From contig NZ_WBMR01000041.1 of assembly GCF_008923365.1 (NCBI RefSeq), forward strand, positions 17,508 through 56,792: a stretch of 39,285 nt of DNA, given 5' to 3'. Source of the stretch: Actinomadura montaniterrae. Its GTDB lineage: Bacteria; Actinomycetota; Actinomycetes; Streptosporangiales; Streptosporangiaceae. Under the pieces are notes generated by a model. It was not told the DNA's origin. It did not search any database and worked only from the letters and a program-made list of their open reading frames with translations. Positions 7,470 to 15,619 of this stretch are shown here, piece after piece (the first letter of the stretch is position 1; every line of letters begins with the position of its first letter). Made by a program: the position numbers and the translations under genes.

Positions 7470-10274
7470 ATGACGGAGACGGTCAGCGGCCCGGCACGGC
7501 GCGGCAAGGGGGGCCGCAAGGGGCTGAAGGTGGAGCGGATCTTCACCACGCCCGGCGTCCACCCCTACGACGAGCTGCGCTGGGAACGCCGCGACGTCGT
7601 CATGACCAACTGGCGCGACGGCTCGGTCAACTTCGAGCAGCGCGGTGTGGAGTTCCCCGACTTCTGGTCGCTGAACGCCGTCAACATCGTCACGTCCAAG
7701 TACTTCCGCGGCGCGGTCGGCACGCCGCAGCGCGAGTGGAGCCTCAAGCAGCTCGTCGACCGCGTCGTCGGCGTGTACGTCCGGACCGGCCTCGAGAACG
7801 GCTACTTCGCCTCCGAGCAGGACGCCGAGGTCTTCGACCACGAGCTGAAGTACGCGCTGGTCCACCAGCTGTTCAGCTTCAACTCGCCGGTCTGGTTCAA
7901 CGTCGGCACCAAGTCGCCGCAGCAGGTGTCGGCCTGCTTCATCCTGTCCGTGGACGACACGATGGAGTCGATCCTGGACTGGTACAAGGAAGAGGGCGTG
8001 ATCTTCAAGGGCGGCTCCGGCGCCGGCCTGAACCTGTCCCGCATCCGCTCCAGCAAGGAGCTGCTGTCGTCCGGCGGCACCGCCAGCGGCCCCGTGTCGT
8101 TCATGCGCGGCGCCGACGCGTCCGCCGGGACGATCAAGTCGGGCGGCGCCACCCGCCGCGCCGCGAAGATGGTCGTGCTCGACGTCGACCACCCCGACAT
8201 CGCCGAGTTCATCGAGACCAAGGCGCGCGAGGAGGACAAGATCCGCGCGCTGCGGGACGCCGGGTTCGACATGGACCTCGGCGGCAAGGACATCGGCAGC
8301 GTCCAGTACCAGAACGCCAACAACTCCGTCCGGGTCTCCGACGAGTTCATGCACGCCGTCGAGTCCGACGGCGAGTTCGGGCTGCGCGCCCGGATGACCG
8401 GCGAGGTCGTCGAGACGATCAAGGCCAAGGAGCTGTTCCGGCTGATGGCCCAGGCCGCCTGGGAGTGCGCCGACCCCGGCATCCAGTACGACGACACGAT
8501 CAACGACTGGCACACCAACCCCGAGTCGGGCCGGATCACCGCGTCCAACCCGTGCTCGGAGTACATGTCGCTGGACAACTCGTCCTGCAACCTCGCCAGC
8601 ATCAACCTGCTGAAGTTCCTCACCGACGAGGGGACCTTCGACGTCGCGAAGTTCGTCAAGCTCACCGAGCTGATCATCACCGCGATGGACATCTCCATCA
8701 CCTTCGCCGACTTCCCGACCGAGAAGATCGCGCAGACCACCCGCGACTACCGGCAGCTCGGCATCGGCTACGCCAACCTGGGCGCGCTGCTGATGGCGAC
8801 CGGCCACGCCTACGACTCCGAGGGCGGCCGGTCCCTCGCCGCGGCCATCACCTCGCTGATGACCGGCGTCGCCTACCGCCGCTCCGCCGAGATCGCCGGC
8901 GTCGTCGGCCCGTACGCGGGCTACGCGCGCAACGCCGAGGGCCACAAGCGCGTCATGCGCAAGCACGCCGCCGCGAACGACGACATCCGCACCCTCGACG
9001 ACATGGACAAGGCGATCCACGCCGCCGCCGCCAAGCAGTGGCAGGAGTGCCTGAAGGCCGGCGAGAAGCACGGCTACCGCAACGCGCAGGCGTCGCTGCT
9101 GGCCCCGACCGGCACCATCGGCCTGATGATGGACTGCGACACCACCGGCATCGAGCCCGACCTCGCGCTGATGAAGTTCAAGAAGCTCGTCGGCGGCGGC
9201 TCGATGCAGATCGTCAACCAGACGGTGCCGCGCGCCCTGCGCAAGCTCGGCTACCAGCAGGAGCAGATCGAGGCGATCGTCGAGTACATCGGCGAGAACG
9301 GCCACGTCGTGGACGCGCCCGGGCTGCGGCCCGAGCACTACGAGGTGTTCGACTGCGCGATGGGCGAGCGGGCGATCAGCCCGATGGGGCACGTCCGGAT
9401 GATGGCGGCGACGCAGCCGTTCCTGTCCGGCGCGATCTCCAAGACCGTCAACATGCCGGAGCAGGCCACCGTCGAGGACATCGAGAAGGTGTACTTCGAG
9501 GGCTGGCGGCTCGGCCTGAAGGCCCTGGCGATCTACCGCGACAACTGCAAGGTCGGCCAGCCGCTGTCGGCCGCCGGCAAGAAGGAGGAGTCGAAGGCGG
9601 AGGCGGCCCCGGTCGAGGTGCGGCCCGTCCGCAAGCGGCTGCCGAAGCAGCGGCCCGCGACCGTCACCCGGTTCTCCGTCGCGGGCGCCGAGGGCTACAT
9701 GACCGCCTCGTCCTACCCGGACGACGGTCTCGGCGAGGTGTTCCTCAAGCTCGGCAAGCAGGGCTCCACCCTCGCCGGCGTGATGGACGCCTTCTCCATG
9801 GCGATCTCCATCAGCCTCCAGTACGGCGTGCCGCTGGAGACCTGGGTGGAGAAGTTCACCAACATGCGGTTCGAGCCCGCCGGGATGACCGACGACCCCG
9901 ACATCCGCATGGCCACCTCGGTGATGGACTACATCTTCCGCCGCCTGGCGCTGGACCACCTGCCCTACGACGAGCGCGCGGGCCTCGGCATCTTCACCGC
10001 CGAGGAGCGCGCGATGCAGGCCAACGGGGAGGACCCGGCGACCCTGCACGCCGAGGAGGAGATCGAGCACGAGACCCTCGCCCAGTCGGCGGAGATCACC
10101 CGTCCGGCGGTCCCGGCGCCCGCGCCCGAGGCGCGCTCGTCGATGGAGGTCATCGAGAGCCGCCAGGGCCGCACCGCCGACGCGCCGCTCTGCCTCACCT
10201 GCGGCACCAAGATGCGCCCGGCGGGCAGCTGCTACGTCTGCGAAGGCTGCGGCTCCACCAGCGGCTGCAGCTGA
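7470..10274 (+). CDS. nrdJ: Vitamin B12-dependent (class II) ribonucleotide reductase
   Basis: This 934-residue enzyme uses adenosylcobalamin to generate a thiyl radical and reduces ribonucleotides to deoxyribonucleotides, independently of oxygen. Key cysteines are visible: Cys156 in VSACFILSVDD (redox partner), Cys362 in NPCSEYMSLDN and Cys373 in SSCNLASINLL, inside the ten-stranded barrel. Motifs such as GGSGAGLNLSRIR and APTGTIGLMMDCDTTGIEPD are intact. The C-terminus has a cysteine-rich tail (CLTCGTKMRPAGSCYVCEGC), as in other long actinobacterial NrdJ proteins. The ATG is preceded by GGGAGGGGGAA. It follows nrdR and should be repressed by it. I see no cobalamin riboswitch in the 119-bp gap, so B12 control is not evident here. 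Confidence 0.97.
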   Translation: MTETVSGPARRGKGGRKGLKVERIFTTPGVHPYDELRWERRDVVMTNWRDGSVNFEQRGVEFPDFWSLNAVNIVTSKYFRGAVGTPQREWSLKQLVDRVVGVYVRTGLENGYFASEQDAEVFDHELKYALVHQLFSFNSPVWFNVGTKSPQQVSACFILSVDDTMESILDWYKEEGVIFKGGSGAGLNLSRIRSSKELLSSGGTASGPVSFMRGADASAGTIKSGGATRRAAKMVVLDVDHPDIAEFIETKAREEDKIRALRDAGFDMDLGGKDIGSVQYQNANNSVRVSDEFMHAVESDGEFGLRARMTGEVVETIKAKELFRLMAQAAWECADPGIQYDDTINDWHTNPESGRITASNPCSEYMSLDNSSCNLASINLLKFLTDEGTFDVAKFVKLTELIITAMDISITFADFPTEKIAQTTRDYRQLGIGYANLGALLMATGHAYDSEGGRSLAAAITSLMTGVAYRRSAEIAGVVGPYAGYARNAEGHKRVMRKHAAANDDIRTLDDMDKAIHAAAAKQWQECLKAGEKHGYRNAQASLLAPTGTIGLMMDCDTTGIEPDLALMKFKKLVGGGSMQIVNQTVPRALRKLGYQQEQIEAIVEYIGENGHVVDAPGLRPEHYEVFDCAMGERAISPMGHVRMMAATQPFLSGAISKTVNMPEQATVEDIEKVYFEGWRLGLKALAIYRDNCKVGQPLSAAGKKEESKAEAAPVEVRPVRKRLPKQRPATVTRFSVAGAEGYMTASSYPDDGLGEVFLKLGKQGSTLAGVMDAFSMAISISLQYGVPLETWVEKFTNMRFEPAGMTDDPDIRMATSVMDYIFRRLALDHLPYDERAGLGIFTAEERAMQANGEDPATLHAEEEIEHETLAQSAEITRPAVPAPAPEARSSMEVIESRQGRTADAPLCLTCGTKMRPAGSCYVCEGCGSTSGCS

Positions 10275-10300
10275 CACCGACCACGGCCTGACCAACTGAG

Positions 10301-10332
10301 GCGGGGGATTCGGCGTGTGCCGGGTCCCCCGC
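10301..10332 (+). terminator. Terminator hairpin after nrdJ
   Basis: GCGGGGGATTCGGC (10301-10314) pairs with GCCGGGTCCCCCGC (10319-10332) over 14 positions with two G-U pairs and a 4-base loop, 27 bp after the nrdJ stop. Confidence 0.7.
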
Positions 10333-10399
10333 TTCGGCGTTCGGCAGTAGAGGTCTGCCTTGGCGCTGTTGGGGCGGCGGTTGGTTGAGGGTGTGTTGT

Positions 10400-10426
10400 G
10401 AGGGGATCCGGGGTTCCGGATCCCCT
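10400..10426. terminator. Terminator hairpin with T-tract
   Basis: GGGGATCCGG (10400-10409) and CCGGATCCCC (10414-10423) form a perfect 10-bp stem with a 4-base loop, followed by TTT. It lies between nrdJ and the convergent marR-type gene and probably backs up termination for both. Confidence 0.75.
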
Positions 10427-10442
10427 TTCTGTGTGCTGGGGG

Positions 10443-10931
10443 TCAGGGTTTGGGTTTGGGGCGGAGGGTGCGGTAGCCGGGGTGGACGTCGGGGCGCAGG
10501 CCTTGTTGGTCGGCCATGCGGCGGAGCAGGGCGAGGAGGCGGTCGTGCTCCTCGTCGGTGAGGGCCTCGCAGAGCAGCCGTTCGTGCGCCATGCCCGCCT
10601 GGGCGAGTTCGGCGAGTAGGGCCTCGCCCTTCTCGGTGAGGTGCAGCGCGTAGACGCGGCGGTCGCTCGCGTTCCTGCGGCGTTCGATGAGGCCGCGCTC
10701 CTCGAGCTCGTCGGCGAACGGGACGAACCGGCTCGGCGGCATGCCGAGGTGGTCGGCGAACTCGCGCTGGCTGCGGCCGGGGGTGGCCGCGAGCATGCGC
10801 AGCAGCCCAGCCTGCGCGGGCGTCAGGTCCAGGCCGGCGATCCGCTCGGCGAACAGGCCGGCGGCGTGCGCCCCGAGCTGGGCCAGCAGGAAGGCGACGC
10901 CCGGCCGGGGCGTGGGTGGGCTCGCGGTCAT
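10443..10931 (-). CDS. MarR-family transcriptional regulator
   Basis: This 162-residue protein has the MarR winged helix fold: an N-terminal dimer helix, a helix-turn-helix (GRSQREFADHLGMPPSRFVP), a wing (RRNASDRRVYALHLTEKG) and C-terminal dimerisation helices. Such proteins are dimeric repressors released by small phenolic or lipophilic ligands or oxidation; no cysteine switch is obvious. It diverges from a six-helix membrane protein, with an imperfect inverted repeat (10949-10981) in between, which suggests control of both. The start at 10931 (MTASPP) lies closer to the conserved domain than an alternative ATG at 10964, but neither has a strong ribosome site, so the start is uncertain. Confidence 0.88.
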   Translation of the reverse strand: MTASPPTPRPGVAFLLAQLGAHAAGLFAERIAGLDLTPAQAGLLRMLAATPGRSQREFADHLGMPPSRFVPFADELEERGLIERRRNASDRRVYALHLTEKGEALLAELAQAGMAHERLLCEALTDEEHDRLLALLRRMADQQGLRPDVHPGYRTLRPKPKP

Positions 10932-10948
10932 GGCGACATCGTAGCCTC

Positions 10949-10981
10949 TTGACAATCGTTCCATCTTGTAATCATTATCAA
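10949..10981. promoter_or_regulatory. Putative MarR operator
   Basis: TTGACAATCGTT and AATCATTATCAA are inverted copies matching at 9 of 12 positions with a 9-base spacer, in the only AT-rich patch between the divergent marR-type and membrane-protein genes. Confidence 0.45.
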
Positions 10982-11011
10982 ATGTATACGGTTCGTCGAG
11001 AGGGAGAGAAC

Positions 11012-11713
11012 ATGAACACGCAGACCGCCGCGCGGGCCGGCCGCCGCCCGCAGTCCGGGCCGCCGCTGCTGGTGCCCGTCCTCGCCTTCACCGCGCTGAC
11101 CATCGCCTACGTGGCGGCCAACCGGTCCACGCCGCATCCGGACGCGTCCGGCGCCGAGGTGCTGCGGTACGCCCAGGACCACGGGACCGCCATCAAGGCC
11201 GGGACCTTCCTGCTCCTCGGCTCGGCGTTCCCGCTCACGGTGGCCGCCGGCGTGCTCTACCGGCGGCTGCGCGCGCTGGGCATCACCGCGCCGGGCTCGG
11301 CGATCACCCTGGCCGGCGGGATCCTCGCGGCCGGCATGCTCGCGCTCAGCGCGATGTTCGGCTGGGCCGGCGGACGGCTCCCCGCGGACGCGAGCCCGGC
11401 GCTGGCGCGGGCGCTCGCGGACCTGTCGTTCCTGTCCGGCGGTCCCGCCTACGCGGCGACGTTCGCCCTGCTCGTCGCGGGCCTGTCGGTGACGGGCCTG
11501 CTCGCCCGGCTGCTGCCGCGGCCGATGTGCTGGATCGGGCTGGCGATCGCCCTTGCGGGTATGGCCGGGACGCTCACGCTGGTGGGCTCCGGGTTCGCCT
11601 TCCTGGTCCCGGTCGTCCGGTTCGGCGGGCTGCTGTGGCTGATCGCCGCCGCCGTGATGATGCCGCGCACCCGCCACGAGGTGCGGTCCCGGGACGGCGC
11701 CGCGGCGGAGTGA
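11012..11713 (+). CDS. Integral membrane protein, likely under MarR control
   Basis: This 233-residue protein has about six predicted transmembrane helices (starting LLVPVLAFTALTIAYVAA) and no soluble domain. The first loop after helix 1 carries TPHPDASGAEVLRYAQDHG, a segment seen in uncharacterised actinobacterial membrane proteins that sit next to MarR or TetR regulators. The ATG at 11012 has GAGGGAGAG upstream and was preferred to an in-frame start 32 codons earlier that would overlap the regulator. The function is unknown; a role in resistance or envelope stress is only suggested by the divergent MarR gene. Confidence 0.8.
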   Translation: MNTQTAARAGRRPQSGPPLLVPVLAFTALTIAYVAANRSTPHPDASGAEVLRYAQDHGTAIKAGTFLLLGSAFPLTVAAGVLYRRLRALGITAPGSAITLAGGILAAGMLALSAMFGWAGGRLPADASPALARALADLSFLSGGPAYAATFALLVAGLSVTGLLARLLPRPMCWIGLAIALAGMAGTLTLVGSGFAFLVPVVRFGGLLWLIAAAVMMPRTRHEVRSRDGAAAE

Positions 11714-11747
11714 GTGTGCGATTCCCGCGCCCGATGCGGACGTGCCA

Positions 11748-11785
11748 GGAAAACCGGCGGCGGACGAGTCCACCGCCGGTTTTCC
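11748..11785. terminator. Bidirectional terminator
   Basis: GGAAAACCGGCGG (11748-11760) and CCGCCGGTTTTCC (11773-11785) are perfect 13-bp arms with a 12-base loop. The A-run and T-run in the stem give a T-tract on either strand, which suits the convergent genes on both sides. Confidence 0.8.
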
Positions 11786-11795
11786 GTTCGTGCCG

Positions 11796-12158
11796 TCAGC
11801 CGGTCCGGAAACCGCCGGTGGGGGAGACGTGTGCGCCGTAACCGGGGGCGATGCAAGTGAACGGCGGCGGTACGGGGACGGTGCAGAACGGGTCGGAGCA
11901 GAACAGCAGGCGGGCGGTGCCGTCGTTCACGGCGACGTGCGCGCCGGGCGGGAAGGATTGGCAGTTCGGCGAGGGCGGATATTCCTTCAGCCGGGTGCCG
12001 GCCCAGGAGATCTGCGCGCCCTCGCTGACGAAGACGATGATCTTGCCGTCCGGTGGTGCGGCCCGTTCCTGCGCCTTGGCGGCGGGTGCCGCCGACGCGG
12101 CGAGAAGTGCTGCTGTGATCGCGGTGGCGCAGGTGGCCAGACGTGAGGGGATGGGCAT
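11796..12158 (-). CDS. Small secreted protein, unknown function
   Basis: This 120-residue protein starts with a signal peptide (MPIPSRLATCATAITAALLA, cleavage probably after AKA). The mature part of about 90 residues contains four cysteines (SPNCQSF, LLFCSDPFCTV, FTCIAPG), probably as two disulfides, and a beta-rich pattern (KIIVFVSEGAQISW). I do not recognise the family. The ATG at 12158 has GAGGAG upstream and gives the signal peptide directly; a longer frame begins 28 codons earlier but lacks such a site. It is monocistronic and shares the terminator at 11748-11785 with the membrane-protein gene. Confidence 0.75.
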   Translation of the reverse strand: MPIPSRLATCATAITAALLAASAAPAAKAQERAAPPDGKIIVFVSEGAQISWAGTRLKEYPPSPNCQSFPPGAHVAVNDGTARLLFCSDPFCTVPVPPPFTCIAPGYGAHVSPTGGFRTG

Positions 12159-12374
12159 GCGGCTCCTCGTGAGTCGAGTGGGGAACGCGGCGATGATGCC
12201 CGGCTCGCGCGGTTGCATAACGCTGAGCAAGTTCCTTGTCACCCTTAGTGTTCAATGTTCGTCGGGCGTCGGCCTCTGACGCGCGGCAATTAGCTTGACT
12301 CGCTGTCAGGAAGGCCTGTTCTCGGTCGCCTGAACCGCCTCCCGCGTGCGCGCCGGAAAGGGCTTTGACCTGCC

Positions 12375-13391
12375 ATGTTGCATACGCTCATCGTCGGGAG
12401 GGGCAGGGCCTGCACCTGCCGTCGCTGGTCAAGGTGCGCGCCGCCGCGCCCGGGCTGCTGGCCCGCGCGCCGATCGTCGCGGTCGACCCGCTCGGCCCGC
12501 CGGCCGACGTGCCCGGGCTGGTGCGGGCGGAGTCGCTGGAGGAGGCGGCCCGGTGCTGCCCGCCCGCGCGGACGGTGGCGCACCTGTGCACGCCTCCGCA
12601 GGTCCGCGCCGCGCTGCTGGACCGGCCGGCCGGGCTCGGCTACCGCAAGATCATCGTGGAGAAGCCGCTGGCCGTGGACCTGCCGGGACTGGCGGAGGTG
12701 GCCCGGATCCGGCGCCGCTGGGGGCTGGACGTCACGGTCGCCACGCACTGGCTCGACAGCGGCCTCACCCGGCGGCTCCGGGCGGCGGTCACCGCGGGCG
12801 AGTTCGGTGCACTGCGGCGGATCCGCGTCGTCCAGAACAAGCCGCGGTTCACCCGCAGCATCGCCGCGAGCGATCACCCGACCGCGTTCGACGTCGAGCT
12901 GCCGCACGCGCTCGCCGTCGTGCTCAGCCTCGCCGGGGGCGCGGGTCGCCGACGCGTCCTGGGAGGACATGGTCCTCGAACGGACGCGGGTACCGCGCCT
13001 AGGGCGGGCCCGCTTACGGCTGGAGCACGCCGCCGGCGTCCGCAGCGAGATCGATTCGGACCTGACGTCCCCGGTCCGCGAGCGGAGCATCACCCTGCAC
13101 TTCGACCAGGCCGTGCTCGTCGGCCATTACCCGTGCAGCGACGCCGACCACACCGCGCAGCTGCGGACCGTCCGGCCCGGCGGCGACGCGACCAGGGACG
13201 TGTTCGCCGACGACGCGTTCCCGGCGTTCCTGCACGGCGCGTACGTCCGCTGCACGCGATCGGTGTCGTCGATGCACCTGACGCTCCCGGTGCAGGTCGA
13301 CGCGGTCCGGCTGCTCGCCGAGGCCAAGCGGATGTGCGCCGCGGACGGCGACAGGCGAGAGGAGGCCCGGGGTACCGCGGCGATCCGGTGA
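12375..13391 (+). pseudogene. Gfo/Idh/MocA oxidoreductase, two frameshifts
   Basis: The translation starts MLHTLIVG, moves to another frame near 12400 (GQGLHLPSLVKV, then KIIVEKPLAVDLPGLAEVAR, the hallmark EKP segment of Gfo/Idh/MocA proteins), and returns to the first frame near 12945 (RVADASWEDMVLERT) to end at a stop at 13391. The glycine-rich NAD(P)-binding motif at the first frameshift is damaged. The family are sugar or inositol dehydrogenases. The remnant spans about 339 codons, near full length, so the damage looks recent or reflects sequence error. It is followed directly by a sugar-isomerase remnant, its usual catabolic partner. An intact family member lies at 22583-23710. Confidence 0.75.
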
Positions 13392-13900
13392 GGCCCCGGC
13401 GGACGGGATCCGGCTCGCCGGCTTCGGCGACGAGGCCGCGCCGGGCCTCGCGGACCAGATCGGCGCGGTCGCGGAGCTCGGCTGGAACCGGCTGGAGCTG
13501 CGCACGATCGGCGGCACTCCCGTCGCGCGGCTGGACGAGCGGGCGTTCCGCGGCGCGGCCGAGCGGCTGGGCGCGGCGGGGACGGACGTGGCGGCCGTCG
13601 CGTCCAAGATCGGCGACTGGTCGCGCCCGGTGACCGGCGACTTCGCGCTCGACCTCGACGAACTCGAGATCCTCGCTCGGCGCTGCGCCGTCCTCGGCAC
13701 GCGGCTGGTGCGGGTCATGTCGTACCCGTCCGGCGGCCTGGACGACGCGGAGTGGGGCCGCCGCGCCCGCGAGCGGCTGCGCGAGCTGGCCCGCCGCGCC
13801 GAGGACCACGGCCTGGTCCTGGCGCACGAGAACTGCACCGGCTGGGCGGGCGACCGCGCGGACCGGATGCTCGAACTGGTCACCGGCATCGGCGGCACGA
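13390..13900 (+). pseudogene. Sugar phosphate isomerase/epimerase (xylose-isomerase-like TIM barrel), 5' remnant
   Basis: The frame reads GIRLAGFGDEAAPGLADQIG, then GWNRLELRTIGG and, near 13800, HGLVLAHENCTGWAGDRADR, which is the pattern of AP-endonuclease-2/xylose-isomerase-like TIM barrels. About 170 residues remain where the family normally has 270 to 290. No ATG, GTG or TTG start in this frame precedes the conserved N-terminus, and after LELVTGIGG the homology stops and the sequence becomes methyltransferase in another frame. The gene is therefore broken at both ends. It overlaps the stop of the oxidoreductase remnant, as in an operon. Confidence 0.7.
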
Positions 13901-14426
13901 CATCGTCCGCGACCCGTTGCCCGAAGGCGAGTTCGACCTCGTCCATGCCCGGCTCCTGCTGAGGCTGCTGCCCGAACGCCTCGCGGTGCTGGACCGGCTC
14001 GTGCGCGCGCTCAGACCCGGCGGCATCATGCAGATCGACGAGTTCGACGCGGCGCGCGCCCCGGCCCTGCAAGCTCCCGACTCCGCCGCGCACGACCTCT
14101 ACCGGACGTTCACGACGACCAAGAACCGGCTGATGTCCGGGAGGAACGTCGACGTCGCCTGGGGACGCAAGGCGGCCGGCGCGATGCGCTGGGCAGGGCT
14201 CGTCGACGTCTCGTCGCAATGCCGCCTGGAGCTGTGGACCCCACGCTCGCCTGGGCTGCGGCTCCTCGCTCACCACACCCGCCACCTGCGCGACGAGTTC
14301 GTCCGCGCGGGAATGACCGACGGGCAGCTGGCCGACGTGCGGGCGCTGCTGGCCCACCCCGGCTTCCGCGCCTGCTCGTACGCGATGCATTCGGTACAGG
14401 GGCGCCGTCCCAAGGAGGTGCGATGA
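13901..14426 (+). pseudogene. SAM-dependent methyltransferase, 3' remnant
   Basis: From about 13899 the frame reads DIVRDPLPEGEFDLVHARLL and VRALRPGGIMQIDEFDA, the second half of a class I SAM methyltransferase (motifs after strand beta-4 and the post-I loop). The N-terminal part with the glycine-rich SAM-binding motif is missing and is replaced by the isomerase fragment. The C-terminus (HSVQGRRPKEVR) is intact, and its TGA overlaps the ATG of the next gene (ATGA). The junction near 13885-13900 looks like a deletion that joined two unrelated genes. Confidence 0.7.
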
Positions 14427-14858
14427 CCGGGAAGCGAATCGACGTCCATGCCGCGGCCCCCGGAGTCCATGCCGCGATGGCCGGGGTCGACGCGGCCGCG
14501 AGCGGGCCGCTCGACCGGGCGCTGGCCGAACTCGTCCGCATCCGCGTCTCCGAGATCAACGGCTGCGCGGTCTGCCTCTCCCTCCACACGCGAGCGGCCC
14601 TGACGGCGGGAGAGGGGCAGGATCGCCTCCAGGCCTTGGCCTCTTGGCGCGAGAGCCCCTTGTTCACGGGACCCGAGCGCGCCGCCCTCGGCCTCGCCGA
14701 GGCCATGACCCTGATCACCGCCGCGGGCGTGCCCGATGAGGGTGGTCGCCGCCGCCCGCGAGCACTTCGACGAGACGCGGCTGACGCACCTGGTCTGGAC
14801 GATCGCCGCCATCAACGCCTGGAACCGCGTCGGCATCGCCGCGTCCGCACCGGCCTGA
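14423..14858 (+). pseudogene. AhpD-like carboxymuconolactone decarboxylase family protein, frameshifted
   Basis: The first frame encodes a start with AAGGAGG upstream and the AhpD active-site motif EINGCAVCLSLHTRAA (Glu, CxxC, His). The protein should be an alkylhydroperoxidase of about 145 residues. At 14740-14742 an apparent extra G (GATGAGGGTGGTC) shifts the frame: the expected continuation VVAAAREHFDETRLTHLVWT, ending NAWNRVGIAASAPA, lies in the neighbouring frame with a stop at 14858. Correcting one base restores a normal full-length protein. This may be a real mutation or a sequence error in a G run. Confidence 0.8.
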
Positions 14859-14868
14859 CCAAGGCGTG

Positions 14869-14903
14869 TTGCATGCAAAGCATCCATTGCATACATTGCA
14901 TGC
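14869..14903. promoter_or_regulatory. Operator cluster of the GntR regulator
   Basis: TTGCATGCAA (14869-14878) is a palindrome. TTGCATGC (14896-14903) lies 17 bases on, in inverted orientation to GCATGCAA, and another TTGCATAC falls between. The last copy touches the GTG start, so binding would block transcription or translation of the gntR-type gene. The motif resembles FCD-class operators with a TTGNATNCAA form. Confidence 0.55.
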
Positions 14904-15530
14904 GTGCAGACGGACGTGGTGTACAGGCAGCTCCGGGACCTGATCGTCGCGGGCCGGTACACGCCGGGCGAGCGGCTTACCGAGCTGTCGGTGAGCGCAG
15001 CGCTGGAGGTGAGCCGGACGCCCGTGCGGGAGGCGCTCCGCCGGCTGGAGGGCGACGGGCTCGTCGAGGGGACCGGCCGGGGCGTGGTCGTCAACGCGCT
15101 CACCCCCGAGCGGCTCGGCCACGCCTACGCGGTGCGAGCCGCGCTAGAGGCGCTCACCGCGGAACTCGCCGCCGACCGGCAGCGGGCCGGCCGCGTCCCG
15201 CCCGCCGACCTGGACGATCTCGAACGGCACGCGGCGCTGCTCGAGGAGGTCACGGCCGCCGGCGACCTCGACCGGGCCATCGCCCTCAACCGGGGGTTCC
15301 ACCGCGGGATCGCGGAGATGGCCGCGAACCCGATCGCGCTGGAGACGCTCGACCGGCTGTGGGACCAGATCATCGTCTCGACCCGCGCCTCGCTCGCCCC
15401 GCCGGACCGCCCGGACACGGTCGCCGACGAGCACCGGCGCCTGCTGCGGGCGATCGTCCAGGGCGACCGGGCGCTCGCCGGCCGCATCGCCGGAGACCAC
15501 GCCCGCGCCACCGGCGCGACGCTCACCTGA
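14904..15530 (+). CDS. GntR-family regulator, FCD (FadR) subfamily
   Basis: This 208-residue repressor has an N-terminal GntR winged helix (residues 1-70, with ERLTELSVSAALEVSRTPVR) and a helical FCD ligand-binding domain (about 80-205). The latter keeps the usual metal/ligand histidines in NRGFHRGIAE, DEHRRLLRAI and GDHARA. FCD regulators typically sense organic acids such as sugar acids or pyruvate-like compounds. There is no Shine-Dalgarno site: the GTG directly follows the operator repeat, so the mRNA is probably leaderless and the gene autoregulated. Targets probably include the broken sugar cluster upstream or the OsmC gene downstream. Confidence 0.9.
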   Translation: MQTDVVYRQLRDLIVAGRYTPGERLTELSVSAALEVSRTPVREALRRLEGDGLVEGTGRGVVVNALTPERLGHAYAVRAALEALTAELAADRQRAGRVPPADLDDLERHAALLEEVTAAGDLDRAIALNRGFHRGIAEMAANPIALETLDRLWDQIIVSTRASLAPPDRPDTVADEHRRLLRAIVQGDRALAGRIAGDHARATGATLT

Positions 15531-15549
15531 GGACGCCGGCCCTACCGAT

Positions 15550-15608
15550 CCGGGCGACCAGAGCCCGGGCGACCACAGTCCGGGCGACCACAGTCCGGGC
15601 GACCAGAG
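15550..15608 (+). repeat. 15-bp tandem repeat, four copies
   Basis: Four head-to-tail copies of CCGGGCGACCACAGT (variants CCGGGCGACCAGAGC and a last partial copy) fill the gap between the gntR-type gene and the OsmC gene. The two central copies are identical. The array ends at the OsmC ribosome site. Confidence 0.85.
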
Positions 15609-15619
15609 GAGGTTCCGCG

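Noticed and set aside
13390..14426. Functional isomerase-methyltransferase fusion protein
   Set aside because: The two parts are in different frames and each lacks an essential half, including the SAM-binding motif.
14740..14742. Programmed frameshift in the AhpD-like gene
   Set aside because: There is no slippery heptamer, no downstream stem and no short alternative product with a function; a one-base insertion is simpler.
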